Below are positions 52,222-63,000 of a stretch of 64,000 nucleotides of DNA, piece by piece. Source of the stretch: JABDQZ01 sp963801985 (GTDB taxonomy: Bacteria; Pseudomonadota; Gammaproteobacteria; Chromatiales; Chromatiaceae); NCBI GenBank assembly GCA_963801985.1, contig CAWDGV010000003.1, forward strand, positions 269,212 to 333,211, given 5' to 3'. Each line of letters opens with the position of its first letter. The stretch's first letter is position 1. The translations under genes were made by a program, and so were the position numbers. Below the pieces are notes generated by a model. That model was given only the letters and a program-made list of their open reading frames with translations, was not told the origin of the DNA and ran no database searches.

Positions 52222-54391
52222 AACCCGGCAACAGCTGCAATTACTAGAGCAGGGAAAAATGCATGACCCGTTTGCTTTTCTCGGAAGACACCCAAGTACC
52301 GACGGGCATGTAATACGTGCCTTTATGCCATCAGCTGAAGAGGTTGAAGTTACTGGCCTGGGCAGCATGCAACGTCTACCGGGCTCAGACCTGTTTGAAT
52401 ACGAGATCTCTGACCAAGAGCATGGGCAAATACCCGAACATTATGAATTACGCTGGCTGGATAAAGCCGACCAGCAGTGGCACCAGAGCATTTCACCCTA
52501 CAGCTTCCTGCCGTTACTCGGCGAACTCGATCTACACCTGTTTTCTGAAGGTAAACATCATCATATCTATCGCTTCCTTGGAGCCCACCTGAAAACCATC
52601 AATGGTATCAGTGGCTGCCTGTTTGCTGTCTGGGCGCCAGCCGTAAAACGTGTCAGCGTAGTTGGCGATTTCAATGGCTGGAACGGCCTGCGCCACCCGA
52701 TGCGCAACCTTGGGCATTCCGGCGTCTGGGAGCTATTTATTCCAGGACTGTGTGAAAATGATTTATACAAGTTCGAAATGCTCAATGAGCGTGGCGAATT
52801 AAGACTTAAATCTGACCCCTACGCCCAGGCCATGATGGTCAGGCCGGATACCGCATCAAAAATCTGTCCACTCAGCCGACACCAGTGGCAGGACCAGTCC
52901 TGGCTGGAACAACGTGCCGAATGGGACTGGCAGCATCAGCCTGTGAGCATTTATGAACTCCATCCCGGCTCATGGCAAAGAGAACAGGATAACGCATTCA
53001 TCACATACCGCCAGCTGGCAGAAAGACTGGTCGAGTATGTCACCGACCTGGGCTACACCCATATCGAGCTGTTACCAGTGATGGAACATCCACTGGATGA
53101 ATCATGGGGTTACCAGGTTACTGGCTACTTCGCGCCAACCTCACGTTTTGGAACTGCCGATGATTTCCGCTACCTGGTAGACCTGTGCCACCAGAACAAT
53201 ATTGGTGTCCTGCTTGACTGGGTGCCCGGACATTTTCCCAAGGATGACTTTGCCCTCGCACGTTTTACCGGTGATGCCCTTTATGAACACGCCGATCCAA
53301 GAAAGGGTGAACACCGCGAATGGGGCACATTGGTTTTTGACTATGGCCGCAATGAAGTCAGAAATTTCCTGCTCGCCAATGCGGTTTACTGGTTTGAAGA
53401 ATTTCATATTGATGGCTTGCGCGTGGATGCTGTGGCTTCGATGCTGTATCTCGACTATGCACGAGAAGCAGATGACTGGCTACCCAACCAGTATGGTGGC
53501 CGCGAAAACCTCGAAGCAATCGATTTCCTGCGTGAATTGAATGAAGTTATTCATTACCGTTTCCCAGGCGGACTGACTATTGCTGAAGAATCAACTGCCT
53601 GGCCGATGGTTTCAAGACCTACTTCCATGGGCGGCCTTGGCTTTAGCATGAAGTGGAACATGGGATGGATGAATGACACACTCGACTACATGGAAAAAGA
53701 ACCTGTCCATCGTCGCTATCATCATAATAATGTGACATTCAGCCAGCTTTACGCTTATACCGAAAACTTCGTACTGCCACTTTCACATGATGAAGTGGTG
53801 CACCTCAAGCACAGCCTGCTGGATAAAATGCCGGGTGATCAATGGCAGAAATTTGCCAACCTTAGACTGCTCTATTTCTGGCAGTATATGCATCCGGGCA
53901 AAAAGCTGATGTTCATGGCAGGGGAGTTTGGCCAATGGGACGAATGGCGTGAATCCCGTCCAATTGACTGGGCCTTGCTCCAATACGATACCCACCGCGG
54001 TATCCAGAATTTTGTCCGTGACCTGAACAGACATTACCGCGAATTAGCGGCTTTACATACACATGACTTTGATGCCGAAGGCTTCCAGTGGGTTGACTGC
54101 AATGATGTCAACCAGTCGACCATTGCATTTATCCGCAGAGATGCCGGACAACAACTGGTTTGTATATTGAACTTTACCCCGGTAGTCAGGGAAAACTACC
54201 GCATCGGCCTGCCTGCTGCCGGTCGCTACCGTGAACTCATCAATTCCGATGCGGATACCTATGGCGGCAGCAATTGCGGCAATGCCGGATATATTGAAAC
54301 ACAGAATATTCCCTGGATGGATTTTCCGCATTCAGCCGAACTGACCCTGCCTCCACTGGGGGGACTGTTGTTAGCCTGGAGTAACGATTGA
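52211..54391 (+). CDS. glgB: 1,4-alpha-glucan branching enzyme
   Basis: A 726-residue GH13 enzyme (family length about 728), starting at ATG 52211 (MKNETRQQLQLLEQG), inside the malQ end. It has two CBM48-type N-terminal domains (about 10-220), the GH13 barrel with nucleophile D406 (DGLRVDAV) and acid/base E459 (IAEES), and the C-terminal beta domain. It makes alpha-1,6 branches in glycogen. Its stop TGA overlaps the glgA ATG by one base. The frame's extension upstream to 52109 is a shadow in malQ. Confidence 0.97.
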   Translation: MKNETRQQLQLLEQGKMHDPFAFLGRHPSTDGHVIRAFMPSAEEVEVTGLGSMQRLPGSDLFEYEISDQEHGQIPEHYELRWLDKADQQWHQSISPYSFLPLLGELDLHLFSEGKHHHIYRFLGAHLKTINGISGCLFAVWAPAVKRVSVVGDFNGWNGLRHPMRNLGHSGVWELFIPGLCENDLYKFEMLNERGELRLKSDPYAQAMMVRPDTASKICPLSRHQWQDQSWLEQRAEWDWQHQPVSIYELHPGSWQREQDNAFITYRQLAERLVEYVTDLGYTHIELLPVMEHPLDESWGYQVTGYFAPTSRFGTADDFRYLVDLCHQNNIGVLLDWVPGHFPKDDFALARFTGDALYEHADPRKGEHREWGTLVFDYGRNEVRNFLLANAVYWFEEFHIDGLRVDAVASMLYLDYAREADDWLPNQYGGRENLEAIDFLRELNEVIHYRFPGGLTIAEESTAWPMVSRPTSMGGLGFSMKWNMGWMNDTLDYMEKEPVHRRYHHNNVTFSQLYAYTENFVLPLSHDEVVHLKHSLLDKMPGDQWQKFANLRLLYFWQYMHPGKKLMFMAGEFGQWDEWRESRPIDWALLQYDTHRGIQNFVRDLNRHYRELAALHTHDFDAEGFQWVDCNDVNQSTIAFIRRDAGQQLVCILNFTPVVRENYRIGLPAAGRYRELINSDADTYGGSNCGNAGYIETQNIPWMDFPHSAELTLPPLGGLLLAWSND

Positions 54392-55854
54392 TGAAGGTTC
54401 TTTTTGTCACCAGTGAAGCCTACCCACTAATGAAAACGGGTGGCCTTGGTGACGTCTCCAACAGCCTGCCTAATAGCCTGCATCAACACCAGTCCGATGT
54501 ACGCCTGATCATGCCTGCTTACCGTGAAGTGCTGGCCCAGCTCGACAATTTTGAAATTCTAGGCTGGGTAAAAGTCAGCACCCGTGAAGAGGTTAGGATT
54601 TTACAGGCGAGCCATCCCGCCTTTGAAATGCCCATCTGGCTGGTAGATTGCCCGACGATGTTTGGCCGCCAGGGAAACCCGTATACGCATGCTTCCGGTC
54701 ATAACTGGCATGACAACCCGCAACGTTTCAACCTGTTCAGCCACGCCGCTGCATTAATGGCGATTGATACTTTAAAGATTGGCTGGAAAGCCGATATTGT
54801 GCATACCAACGACTGGCAATCCGGCATGACTTCCGCCTATCTCAGTCTTGAAGCCCATCCACCAAAGCGGGTTTTCACAATTCACAACATTGCCTATGAC
54901 TGCCATTTTGATTTTGCCGCGTTTCAGGCCATGCATATCCCCTCCTACTGGTGGTCAATGGAGCTGGGCGAATTCTACGACCATTTCTCCATGCTCAAGG
55001 CCGGCATGGTTTTTTCAGATATTATTACCACGGTCAGCCCGCGTTATGCCGAGGAAATCCGCACACCTGAATACGGCTACGGTTATGCCGCCATCCTGGA
55101 AGCGCATAAGCATAAATTACATGGCATTATCAATGGCATAGATACAACGACATGGAATCCGGCCACGGATACCAGCCTGGTCCGAAATTTTTCCCCGAAA
55201 AATAAAATCAGTGATATCAGAAAGGCCAAAACAGCCAATAAAAAAGCCCTGTTAAAAGAACTTGGCGCAGAGGCCCCGGCTTTAAGCAGCAGGAAACCAC
55301 TTATCGGTTTTGTCGGCAGACTGGTTTTTCAAAAAGGCATCGACCTGCTGTTAAATGCCATTGAAAACCTGTTACCCGAAGATACCGCGCAATTCGTTAT
55401 TATTGGCTCCGGCGAACATGAACTCGAAATCCAGTTGCGCGCATTGAGCGACCAGTATCCGCAACAGGTATTTCGCTATATTGGCTATTCCGAACCGCTA
55501 GCCCATTTGCTCGAGGCCGGTTCTGACCTGTTTGCCATGCCTTCCCGCTATGAACCCTGCGGCTTAAACCAACTGTACAGTCTGCATTACGGCACGCCTC
55601 CAGTGGTACGCAACACCGGCGGTCTTGCTGATACGGTAACTGACACTACAGCAGAAAGCCTGGTTGCCGGCACGGCTACAGGCTTCCTGTTTGACCAGGC
55701 CACCCCAGAAGCACTTACTGATGCCCTGCGACAGGCAATCAAGTTACATGCTGACAACAAAACCTGGGAACAGATCATCAAGAATGGTATGCGCAAAGAT
55801 TTTAGCTGGGATAATAGTGCCCAGGCCTACCTCGAACTTTACAGAAATAATTAA
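54391..55854 (+). CDS. glgA: Glycogen synthase
   Basis: A 487-residue GT5 glucosyltransferase that extends glycogen from ADP-glucose. KTGGL (residues 15-19) binds the donor. The C-terminal half has GFVGRLVFQKGIDLL and PSRYEPCGLNQLYS. ATG 54391 overlaps the glgB stop (TGATG). It ends 18 bases before glgP. Confidence 0.97.
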   Translation: MKVLFVTSEAYPLMKTGGLGDVSNSLPNSLHQHQSDVRLIMPAYREVLAQLDNFEILGWVKVSTREEVRILQASHPAFEMPIWLVDCPTMFGRQGNPYTHASGHNWHDNPQRFNLFSHAAALMAIDTLKIGWKADIVHTNDWQSGMTSAYLSLEAHPPKRVFTIHNIAYDCHFDFAAFQAMHIPSYWWSMELGEFYDHFSMLKAGMVFSDIITTVSPRYAEEIRTPEYGYGYAAILEAHKHKLHGIINGIDTTTWNPATDTSLVRNFSPKNKISDIRKAKTANKKALLKELGAEAPALSSRKPLIGFVGRLVFQKGIDLLLNAIENLLPEDTAQFVIIGSGEHELEIQLRALSDQYPQQVFRYIGYSEPLAHLLEAGSDLFAMPSRYEPCGLNQLYSLHYGTPPVVRNTGGLADTVTDTTAESLVAGTATGFLFDQATPEALTDALRQAIKLHADNKTWEQIIKNGMRKDFSWDNSAQAYLELYRNN

Positions 55855-55872
55855 CCCGGGAGACTTGCCTCA

Positions 55873-58350
55873 ATGGTTGAACATAACTCCGAAGATCTAT
55901 GCATGCTGCCACAGATGAAAAAACTGCCGTCTGATTCCGAAGCCATCGCTAATGATTTCCGCAACTACCTGGATTATCACCTGGGAAGATTCCTGGGCTG
56001 TGACTGTTTTTACCTGTACGAAGCCATGGCTTACACGGTACGTGACCGCCTGATGCCCGACTGGCGCAATACCTGGATACGCACGCTAAACTCAGGTGAA
56101 CGCCAGGCACATTACCTGTCACTTGAATACCTGATCGGCCGGTCTCTGGGCAATCACTTACTCAACCAGGACTTAACTGACAACGTAACAACCGCTGCCC
56201 AGGCTGCCGCCATTGAACTCGAAGAAATCGAATCCAAGGAACCAGATGCCGGCCTTGGTAATGGTGGCCTGGGCAGACTGGCTGCCTGCTTCCTGGATAG
56301 CTGCGCAACATTAAAACTCCCGGTAACCGGCTATGGACTGCGTTATGAATACGGCATGTTTCATCAGCACATTGAAGACGGTTACCAGATTGAAGACCCG
56401 GACCACTGGTTAAGAGATGGTCATCCCTGGGAAATAGAGCGCCCGGAGTTTTCCCAAATTGTAAAATTTGGTGGCCATACCGAACATTTCATTGATCCTG
56501 ACGGCGTCCATCATGCACGCTGGAGCGAAACTGAAGATATTGTCGCTGTTCCCTATGACGTTCCCGTTTCAGGATATAAAAACGGTATCGTTAATACCCT
56601 CAGGCTATGGTCAGCTACGGCAACCGATGAGTTCAACCTGAATGAATTCAATGCCGGCGATTATACTGATGCGGTTGCCCAGAAAAACCAGGCGGAAAAC
56701 ATCACCATGGTGCTGTATCCGAACGACTCCAACGAAAACGGCAAGGAACTGCGTTTGCGCCAGCAGTATTTTCTGACATCCGCCAGCCTGCAGGATGTTT
56801 TCCGACTCTGGGGTGACAGGCCGCTTGCAGATTTTGCCGCCTGTAATGTCTTTCAGCTTAATGACACCCATCCCAGTATTGCCGTCGCTGAACTGATGCG
56901 CATCCTCATTGATGAAAAACGTCTCAGCTGGGATGAAGCCTGGAAAATCACGTCAAACAGCATGGCTTATACCAACCACACGTTACTGCCAGAAGCCCTG
57001 GAACGCTGGCCGGTGCAGATGTTTAAATGCCTGCTGCCCCGCCTGCTCGAAATCATTTATGAAATCAATGCCCGCTTCCTCGCTGAAGTACGCAGTCGCT
57101 GGCCTGCCGATATGGACCGCTTGCAGCGCATGTCATTGATTGAGGAAGGCCCGCATGCGCAGATCCGCATGGCCTGGCTGGCTATCGTCGGCAGCTTTTC
57201 AATCAATGGCGTTGCCGAACTGCACTCCGAATTACTGAAGGAAGGCCTGTTTAAAGACTTCTATGAAATGTGGCCGGAAAAATTCAACAATAAAACCAAC
57301 GGTGTCACTCCGCGCCGCTGGCTGGCCTCAGCCAACCCGGAACTGGCCGACCTGATAACCGACTCGATTGGCGATGGCTGGCAGAATCACCTGGAAAGAC
57401 TGGATGGACTGAAAAAATTTGCCAGTAAAAAGCACAAGAAATTTCATCAACGCTGGCAACAGATTCGTCACAACAACAAACAGCAATTATCCGACCTGGT
57501 TTTTTCACAGACTGGCGTCACATTTAACCCAAACCACCTGTTTGATATTCAGGTCAAACGTATTCATGAATACAAACGCCAGTTACTTAATGTACTGCAC
57601 ATCATTCATCTGTATAACCGCATCCGCTATGGTAAGAAAACCAACAAAGCTAAACGTTGTGTACTGATTGCCGGCAAGGCAGCTCCTGGATATACCAGGG
57701 CAAAACAGATCATCAAGCTGATTAACAACGTGGCAGGCCTGATTAACAGCGACCCGCTAATTGGCGATCAGTTACGCGTTGCCTTCCTGCCAAATTATTC
57801 GGTTTCAAAAATGATGAAGATCTGCCCGGCAGCAGACTTGTCAGAACAGATTTCAACAGCCGGCAAGGAAGCATCCGGCACCGGTAACATGAAATTCATG
57901 ATGAATGGCAGTATTACCATAGGTACTTATGATGGCGCCAATATTGAAATCATGGATGCCGCTGGTGAAGACAATTTCTTCCTGTTTGGATTAAAGGAGG
58001 ACGAGGTCGAAACGCTCAAACCCGGCTACAACCCGCAACAGATCATCGACCAGGATGCTGACCTGCAGGCAGTCATGAGGTTACTTGAATCAGATCATTT
58101 CAACTCTTTTGAGCCTGGCATTTTCAATGACCTGATTGAATCAATGAAAAGCCCTAATGACCCCTGGATGACACTGGCTGATTTCCGTGGCTATATCGAT
58201 GCACAACACCAGGTTGAAAAAGCCTGGCTTGACCAGGACAAGTGGACCCAGATGAGTATCATGAATACCGCCAGCAGCGGCATCTTCTCAACTGACCGCA
58301 CCATCAGTCAGTACAATGAAGATATCTGGAAATTAACGCCGCTGGATTAG
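55873..58350 (+). CDS. glgP: Glycogen phosphorylase
   Basis: An 825-residue GT35 phosphorylase that releases glucose 1-phosphate from glycogen. GLGNGGLGRLAACF, GYGLRYEYGMF and the PLP-binding lysine K674 in EASGTGNMKF are present. Length is typical. It is the last gene of the glycogen operon. A palindromic repeat (58358-58416) follows eight bases after the stop. Confidence 0.97.
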   Translation: MVEHNSEDLCMLPQMKKLPSDSEAIANDFRNYLDYHLGRFLGCDCFYLYEAMAYTVRDRLMPDWRNTWIRTLNSGERQAHYLSLEYLIGRSLGNHLLNQDLTDNVTTAAQAAAIELEEIESKEPDAGLGNGGLGRLAACFLDSCATLKLPVTGYGLRYEYGMFHQHIEDGYQIEDPDHWLRDGHPWEIERPEFSQIVKFGGHTEHFIDPDGVHHARWSETEDIVAVPYDVPVSGYKNGIVNTLRLWSATATDEFNLNEFNAGDYTDAVAQKNQAENITMVLYPNDSNENGKELRLRQQYFLTSASLQDVFRLWGDRPLADFAACNVFQLNDTHPSIAVAELMRILIDEKRLSWDEAWKITSNSMAYTNHTLLPEALERWPVQMFKCLLPRLLEIIYEINARFLAEVRSRWPADMDRLQRMSLIEEGPHAQIRMAWLAIVGSFSINGVAELHSELLKEGLFKDFYEMWPEKFNNKTNGVTPRRWLASANPELADLITDSIGDGWQNHLERLDGLKKFASKKHKKFHQRWQQIRHNNKQQLSDLVFSQTGVTFNPNHLFDIQVKRIHEYKRQLLNVLHIIHLYNRIRYGKKTNKAKRCVLIAGKAAPGYTRAKQIIKLINNVAGLINSDPLIGDQLRVAFLPNYSVSKMMKICPAADLSEQISTAGKEASGTGNMKFMMNGSITIGTYDGANIEIMDAAGEDNFFLFGLKEDEVETLKPGYNPQQIIDQDADLQAVMRLLESDHFNSFEPGIFNDLIESMKSPNDPWMTLADFRGYIDAQHQVEKAWLDQDKWTQMSIMNTASSGIFSTDRTISQYNEDIWKLTPLD

Positions 58351-58357
58351 GAATATA

Positions 58358-58416
58358 TTCACCACGAAGAACACAAAGGTCACGAAGAATTTCTCCTTTG
58401 TGATCTTCAAGGTGAA
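58358..58416. repeat. Palindromic CACCACRRAG-type repeat after glgP
   Basis: Two 22-base arms (58358-58379 and 58395-58416) pair with three mismatches: the left begins TTCACCACGAAG and ends CACAAAGG; the right begins CCTTTGTG and ends AAGGTGAA. The loop is 15 bases. No T-run follows. It could end the glycogen transcript or be a mobile palindromic unit; related sequences lie at 22008, 59857 and 63707. Confidence 0.65.
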
Positions 58417-58427
58417 CGACACACAGC

Positions 58428-58829
58428 ATGCACTTTACACTTCACCCAAAACTCGCAGCCGATACTTACCTTATTGGTGAGTTGTCTTTATCCAGAGCGT
58501 TATTAATGAATGATGCGCGTTATCCATGGGTTATTCTTGTGCCAAAAATTCCAGGTGTTACTGAGATTCACATGCTGTCCGAATCTGATCAGCAACAGTT
58601 GATCAAAGAATCATCCAGCCTGTCTCAATTTATTTTGGAGAATTTTCCAGCAACCAAAATGAATGTAGCTGTGCTTGGCAATATCGTTCCACAATTGCAC
58701 ATGCATCACATTGGCAGAAATGAAAAAGACCCGGCCTGGCCGGGTCCTGTCTGGGGTCATTCGCCGGCATTACCCTATGCAAAGGCCGAAGCAGAGAAAA
58801 CGATTAAACTGTTTCAAAAACTTCTTTAA
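58428..58829 (+). CDS. HIT-domain protein
   Basis: A 133-residue histidine-triad protein. The motif reads QLHMHHIGR where most HIT hydrolases have HxHxHxx; the first two histidines are in place and the third position is I, with an extra H before it. The ending DPAWPGPVWG is typical of a gammaproteobacterial HIT subfamily. HIT proteins hydrolyse nucleoside phosphoramidates or related compounds; activity here is uncertain. It follows the palindromic repeat and converges with htpX. Confidence 0.88.
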   Translation: MHFTLHPKLAADTYLIGELSLSRALLMNDARYPWVILVPKIPGVTEIHMLSESDQQQLIKESSSLSQFILENFPATKMNVAVLGNIVPQLHMHHIGRNEKDPAWPGPVWGHSPALPYAKAEAEKTIKLFQKLL

Positions 58830-58872
58830 TTTAGCCTGACCGGGCAAGTTAAGATTTTTTCTCAGAACAAGG

Positions 58873-58950
58873 CATTTACGCACGGAGAATGTGAGCATAT
58901 AGCTAATATGTGATCATTCGAGTACGAAAATAACGCCGTAATGAGGAAAA
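58873..58950. repeat. Hairpin repeat element, divergent relative (copy 2)
   Basis: It starts ACAAGGC and ends TAACGCC, like the elements at 2227 and 63836, with the same GGAG and CGAG marks inside. The core pairs as GAATG...CATAT / ATATG...CATTC around a loop of five. It lies between the convergent HIT and htpX genes. It is less alike in arm sequence than the other two copies. Confidence 0.55.
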
Positions 58951-58964
58951 AGATAGCTTGCGGT

Positions 58965-59830
58965 TTATTGTTGCTGCAAAGCCTGGATACGTTTTTCCAG
59001 CGGAGGATGACTGGCAAACAGCTCAGCCATTTTGCCACCGGCGATACCAAAAGCCGCCATCTCGTCAGGCAGCGATTCCGTATGCCCCTGCTGTAAACGT
59101 TTCAATGCATTGATCATCTTCTGACGACCCGCCAGGTCAGCCCCTCCGGCATCAGCGCGAAATTCACGGTAACGGGAAAACCAGGCCACAATCATTGAAG
59201 CCAGGATGCCCAGATATAAATTGCGCGGCCAGCGACACGATCCAGAATGCCGGGCCATGACCGCGTTCAACCTTGAAGACAACCCGGTCTACAACATGCC
59301 CGATAACTCTCGAACAGGAATACAACAAACGTATTCACCACGCCCTGGATCAAGGCCAGGGTCACCATGTCGCCATTGGCCACATGACTGATTTCATGCC
59401 CCAGTACAGCCTCAACTTCATCCTTGTTCATCGCCTGCAGCAGGCCACTACTGACGGCTACCAGCGCAGGTTCCTATTCCAGCCAGTCGCAAAAGCATTG
59501 GGTGAAGGCGAATCGAAAATACCCACTTCCGGCATTCCAATACCAGCACGACTTGCCTGAAATCCGACAGTATCAACCAGCCACTTTTCAGTTGGGTGGA
59601 TGGCTGCTCGATCACATGTACGCCCATGCTGCGCTTGGCCATGCTCTTGGAAGAAACAGGGAAATCAGGGAACCGGAAAAACCGATAACGGCTGAATAAA
59701 TCAGCAACGCCTGCAAATCCAGATCAACATTGTTGTCTGCCAGCAGGTTATCAATACCCAGCAAACTAAAAACCACACTCAGCAGCATGATCACTGCCAG
59801 GTTAGTCCCCAGAAACAACAAAATGCGCAT
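58965..59830 (-). pseudogene. htpX: Membrane protease HtpX, broken by several frameshifts
   Basis: An HtpX-type metalloprotease in at least four frames. In order: an N-terminal membrane part (MRILLFLGTNLAVIMLL), MAKRSMGVHVIEQP, the active-site HEISHVA encoded near 59384-59404, a second membrane part, and SRYREFRADAGGADLAG to the end at 58965. The shifts fit one-base losses near 59648, 59602 and 59470, one extra base near 59310 and a two-base loss near 59222. Conserved residues between shifts are intact. HtpX removes damaged membrane proteins. Sequence error or very recent decay are both possible. Confidence 0.85.
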
Positions 59831-59856
59831 CTAAGCTAATCTCCAAATTAAAAATT

Positions 59857-60005
59857 TTCACCACAGAGCACACAGGAACTTTTACGCTAACTAATAAAAT
59901 CCGTCACTTGGAATGCTCTAGCGAAATCAATGAACTTAAGCCGGCTAGTAAGCATGCCGAATGACGTATAAAAAGTCTTTGTGGTTTTCGTGCTCTCTGT
60001 GGTGA
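59857..60005. repeat. Inverted CACCACRRAG-type repeats flanking a spacer
   Basis: A left copy TTCACCACAGAGCACACAGG (59857-59876) and an inverted right copy (59971-60005; on the minus strand TCACCACAGAGAGCACG) flank about 90 bases without a gene. The arrangement resembles a small non-autonomous element. It fills the gap between htpX and metH; the metH stop begins at its right edge. Confidence 0.5.
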
Positions 60006-63000
60006 TTATCGCTCAGGCTCATATGCCAGGTTCGGTGATAAGCCACTTTCAATTTCGACAATATCCATGCCCTTTCGGTTTGCATAATCCTCCACCTGGT
60101 CACGGTTGATTTTGCCTACAGCAAAGTAACGTGCGTCCGGATGGGCAAAATACAAGCCACTGACTGCCGCGGTAGGCACCATGGCCTTGGACTCCGTGAG
60201 CCAGATTCCGGTATTGGCTTCCGCGTCCAGCAACTCCCACAGCAGGTCTTTTTCAGTGTGATCCGGTGAGGCTGGATAACCCATGGCAGGACGGATACCC
60301 TGGTATTTTTCGTCTATCAGTTCTTCACTGGTCAGGTTTTCATCCGCTGCATATCCCCATAACTGCGTCCTGACTTTTTCATGCAGCCATTCGGTCAATG
60401 CTTCCGCCAGCCTGTCCGCCAATGCTTTTAGCATCAGTGAACTGTAATCATCATGGTCCTTGTCGAACTCGGCAATCTTGTCATCGATGCCAATGCCGGC
60501 AGTGGCAGCAAAGCCTCCGATGTAATCCTGCTTGCGCCTGACTTTGGCGCAATGAAATCAGCCAGGCATTCATTGTATTGTCCCGCTGGCTGCTTACCCT
60601 GCTTGCGCAGGAAATGCATGTCGTCAGCGACTTCCTCGCCATGCTAACAGTTCCACATCATCACCGATGGCGTTGGCAGGAAATATACCGACCACTGCTT
60701 TTGCCCTGAGCCAATTCTCATCAATCAGCTCCAGCATAGCCTGGGCATCCGCATACAACTTGCGGGCTTCCTCGCCTTTTTCCGCATCATCCAGGATTTC
60801 GGAAACGTCCTTTCAACTGCCAGGCATGGAAGAAAAAAGTCCAGTCGATATAGGGCACCACTGGCCAGGTCGATATCATCCAGCACCGTGATCCCCGACT
60901 GCGTTGGCGCCGGCGGCGTATAACTGTCCCAATCGATGGGCGTGGGATTAGCCTGGGCAGCGTATGGGCAACCAGGTTCTTGGCCTCATTCGTTGCGCCC
61001 GGCGCACGCGAACTGCGCATACTCCTGCCGGTTAACTCGTCCAGGAATGTGTCTTTCTGATCTTCCGACAACAGGCTGGCAGCAACACCCACGGCCCGGG
61101 AGGCATCAGCCACATAAATCGCCGCCTCCTCGTACTCGGGCTCAATTTTCACCGCGGTATGGGCCTTGGAGGTGGTGGCACCGCCAATCATCAGCGGGAA
61201 TCTCATGCCCAGGCGCTTCATTTCTTTCGCCACATGCACCATTTCATCCAGCGAGGGCGTGATAAGGCCGGACAGGCCGATGATGTCCACCTGCTCTTCC
61301 CTGGCTTTCTGCAATATGGTTTCGGCAGGCACCATCACTCCCAGGTCAATCACCTCGTAGTTATTACATTGCAACACCACGCCCACGATATTCTTGCCGA
61401 TGTCATGCACATCGCCCTTCACCGTGGCCATCAGAATCTTGCCCTGTGTCTGCGACGCACACTCGGCTTTTTCGGCTTCCAGGTAAGGGTCAGATAGGCC
61501 ACCGATTTTTTCATCACGCGGGCGGATTTGACTACCTGGGGCAGAAACATCTTGCCGTCACCAAACAGATCGCCCACCACGTTCATGCCATCCATGAGCG
61601 GGCCTTCGATCACTTCCAGGGTCTTGCTCGGCCTGCTGCCGGGCTTCTTCCGTGTCCTCGTCAATATATTCCGTGATGCCTTTGACCAGCGCATGCTCCA
61701 GCCGCTTGTTCACCGGCCATTCGCGCCAGGCCAGGTCCTCTTTCTTTCTCGCCGCTGCACCGTCACCCACGAAAGTCGGCGCGATCTCCACCAGGCGCTC
61801 GCCGGCTTCCGGGTCCCGGTTGAGCACCACGTCTTCCACGGTATTGCGCAAATCCTCGGGCAGATCATCATAAACCGCCAGCTGCGCCGCGTTGACGATG
61901 CCCATGTCCATGCCTGCCTTAATCGCGTGATACAGGAATACCGCATGAATCGCCTCCCGCACCGGGTTATTGCCGCGGAAGGAAAAAGATACGTTGGACA
62001 CCCCACCGGAAATCTTGCGCATGGGGCAGGGTCTGCTTGATTCGCGGGTGGCCTCGATGAAGTCCACGCCATAGTTATTGTGTTCTTCAATGCCGGTGGC
62101 CACGGCAAAGATATTCGGGATCGAAAATAATATCTTCCGGCGGGAAATCCGACCTGCTTCGGTCAGGATGCGGTAAGCCCGGCTGCAGATTTCCACTTTG
62201 CGCTCCTGGGTATCAGCCTGGCCTTCTTCATCAAAAGCCATGACAATAACAGCCGCGCCATAACGCCGGCACAATCTTGCCTGCTGACAGAAACTCGTCT
62301 TCCCCTTCCTTGATGGAAATGGAGTTGACGATGGCTTTGCCCTGCACACATTGCAGACCCGCTTCGATGATTTCCCACTTGGATGAGTCGATCATGAACG
62401 GCACCTTGGCAATGTCCGGCTCGGAGGCGCAAAGATTGAGAAAGCGCACCATGGCAGCCTTGCCATCCAGCATGCCTTCATCCATGTTGACATCAACAAC
62501 CTGTGCGCCGTTTTCCACCTGGGTACGGCACACATCCAGCGCTTCTTCATACTCTCGTTCAGAATCAGGCGTTTGAACATGGCAGAGCCGGTCACATTGG
62601 CCCGCTCGCCAACATTCACGAACAGGCTGTCGTCGCTGATATTCAGAGGCTCCAGGCCTGACAGGCGGCAGCTTTGCGGCAGTGCGGGGCATGGACGCGG
62701 CGCGATGCCCGCCACGGCTTCCGCAATCGCCGCAATATGCAGCGGCGTGGTGCCGCAGCAACCGCCGACGATATTCAGAAAGCCCTGCTCCGCCCACTCG
62801 GCGATATACTCTGCCATGTGCTCGGCATCCAGGTCATATTCACCAAATTCATTGGGCAGGCCGGCATTGGGATGCGCATTGACATGACAATTCGGAAATA
62901 CGCGTGACATTTCCTCCACATACTGACGCAACAGGTCCGGCCCCAGGGCACAGTTCAGGCCAATGGATACCGGCTCTGCATGGCGCAGGGAATTGTAGAA

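Noticed and set aside
59857..60005. A complete insertion sequence between htpX and metH
   Set aside because: Inverted arms are present but the inside is only about 90 bases with no transposase.
61528..62040. A 170-residue plus-strand ORF
   Set aside because: Antisense to the pterin and cobalamin parts of metH, whose protein sequence is clear on the minus strand.
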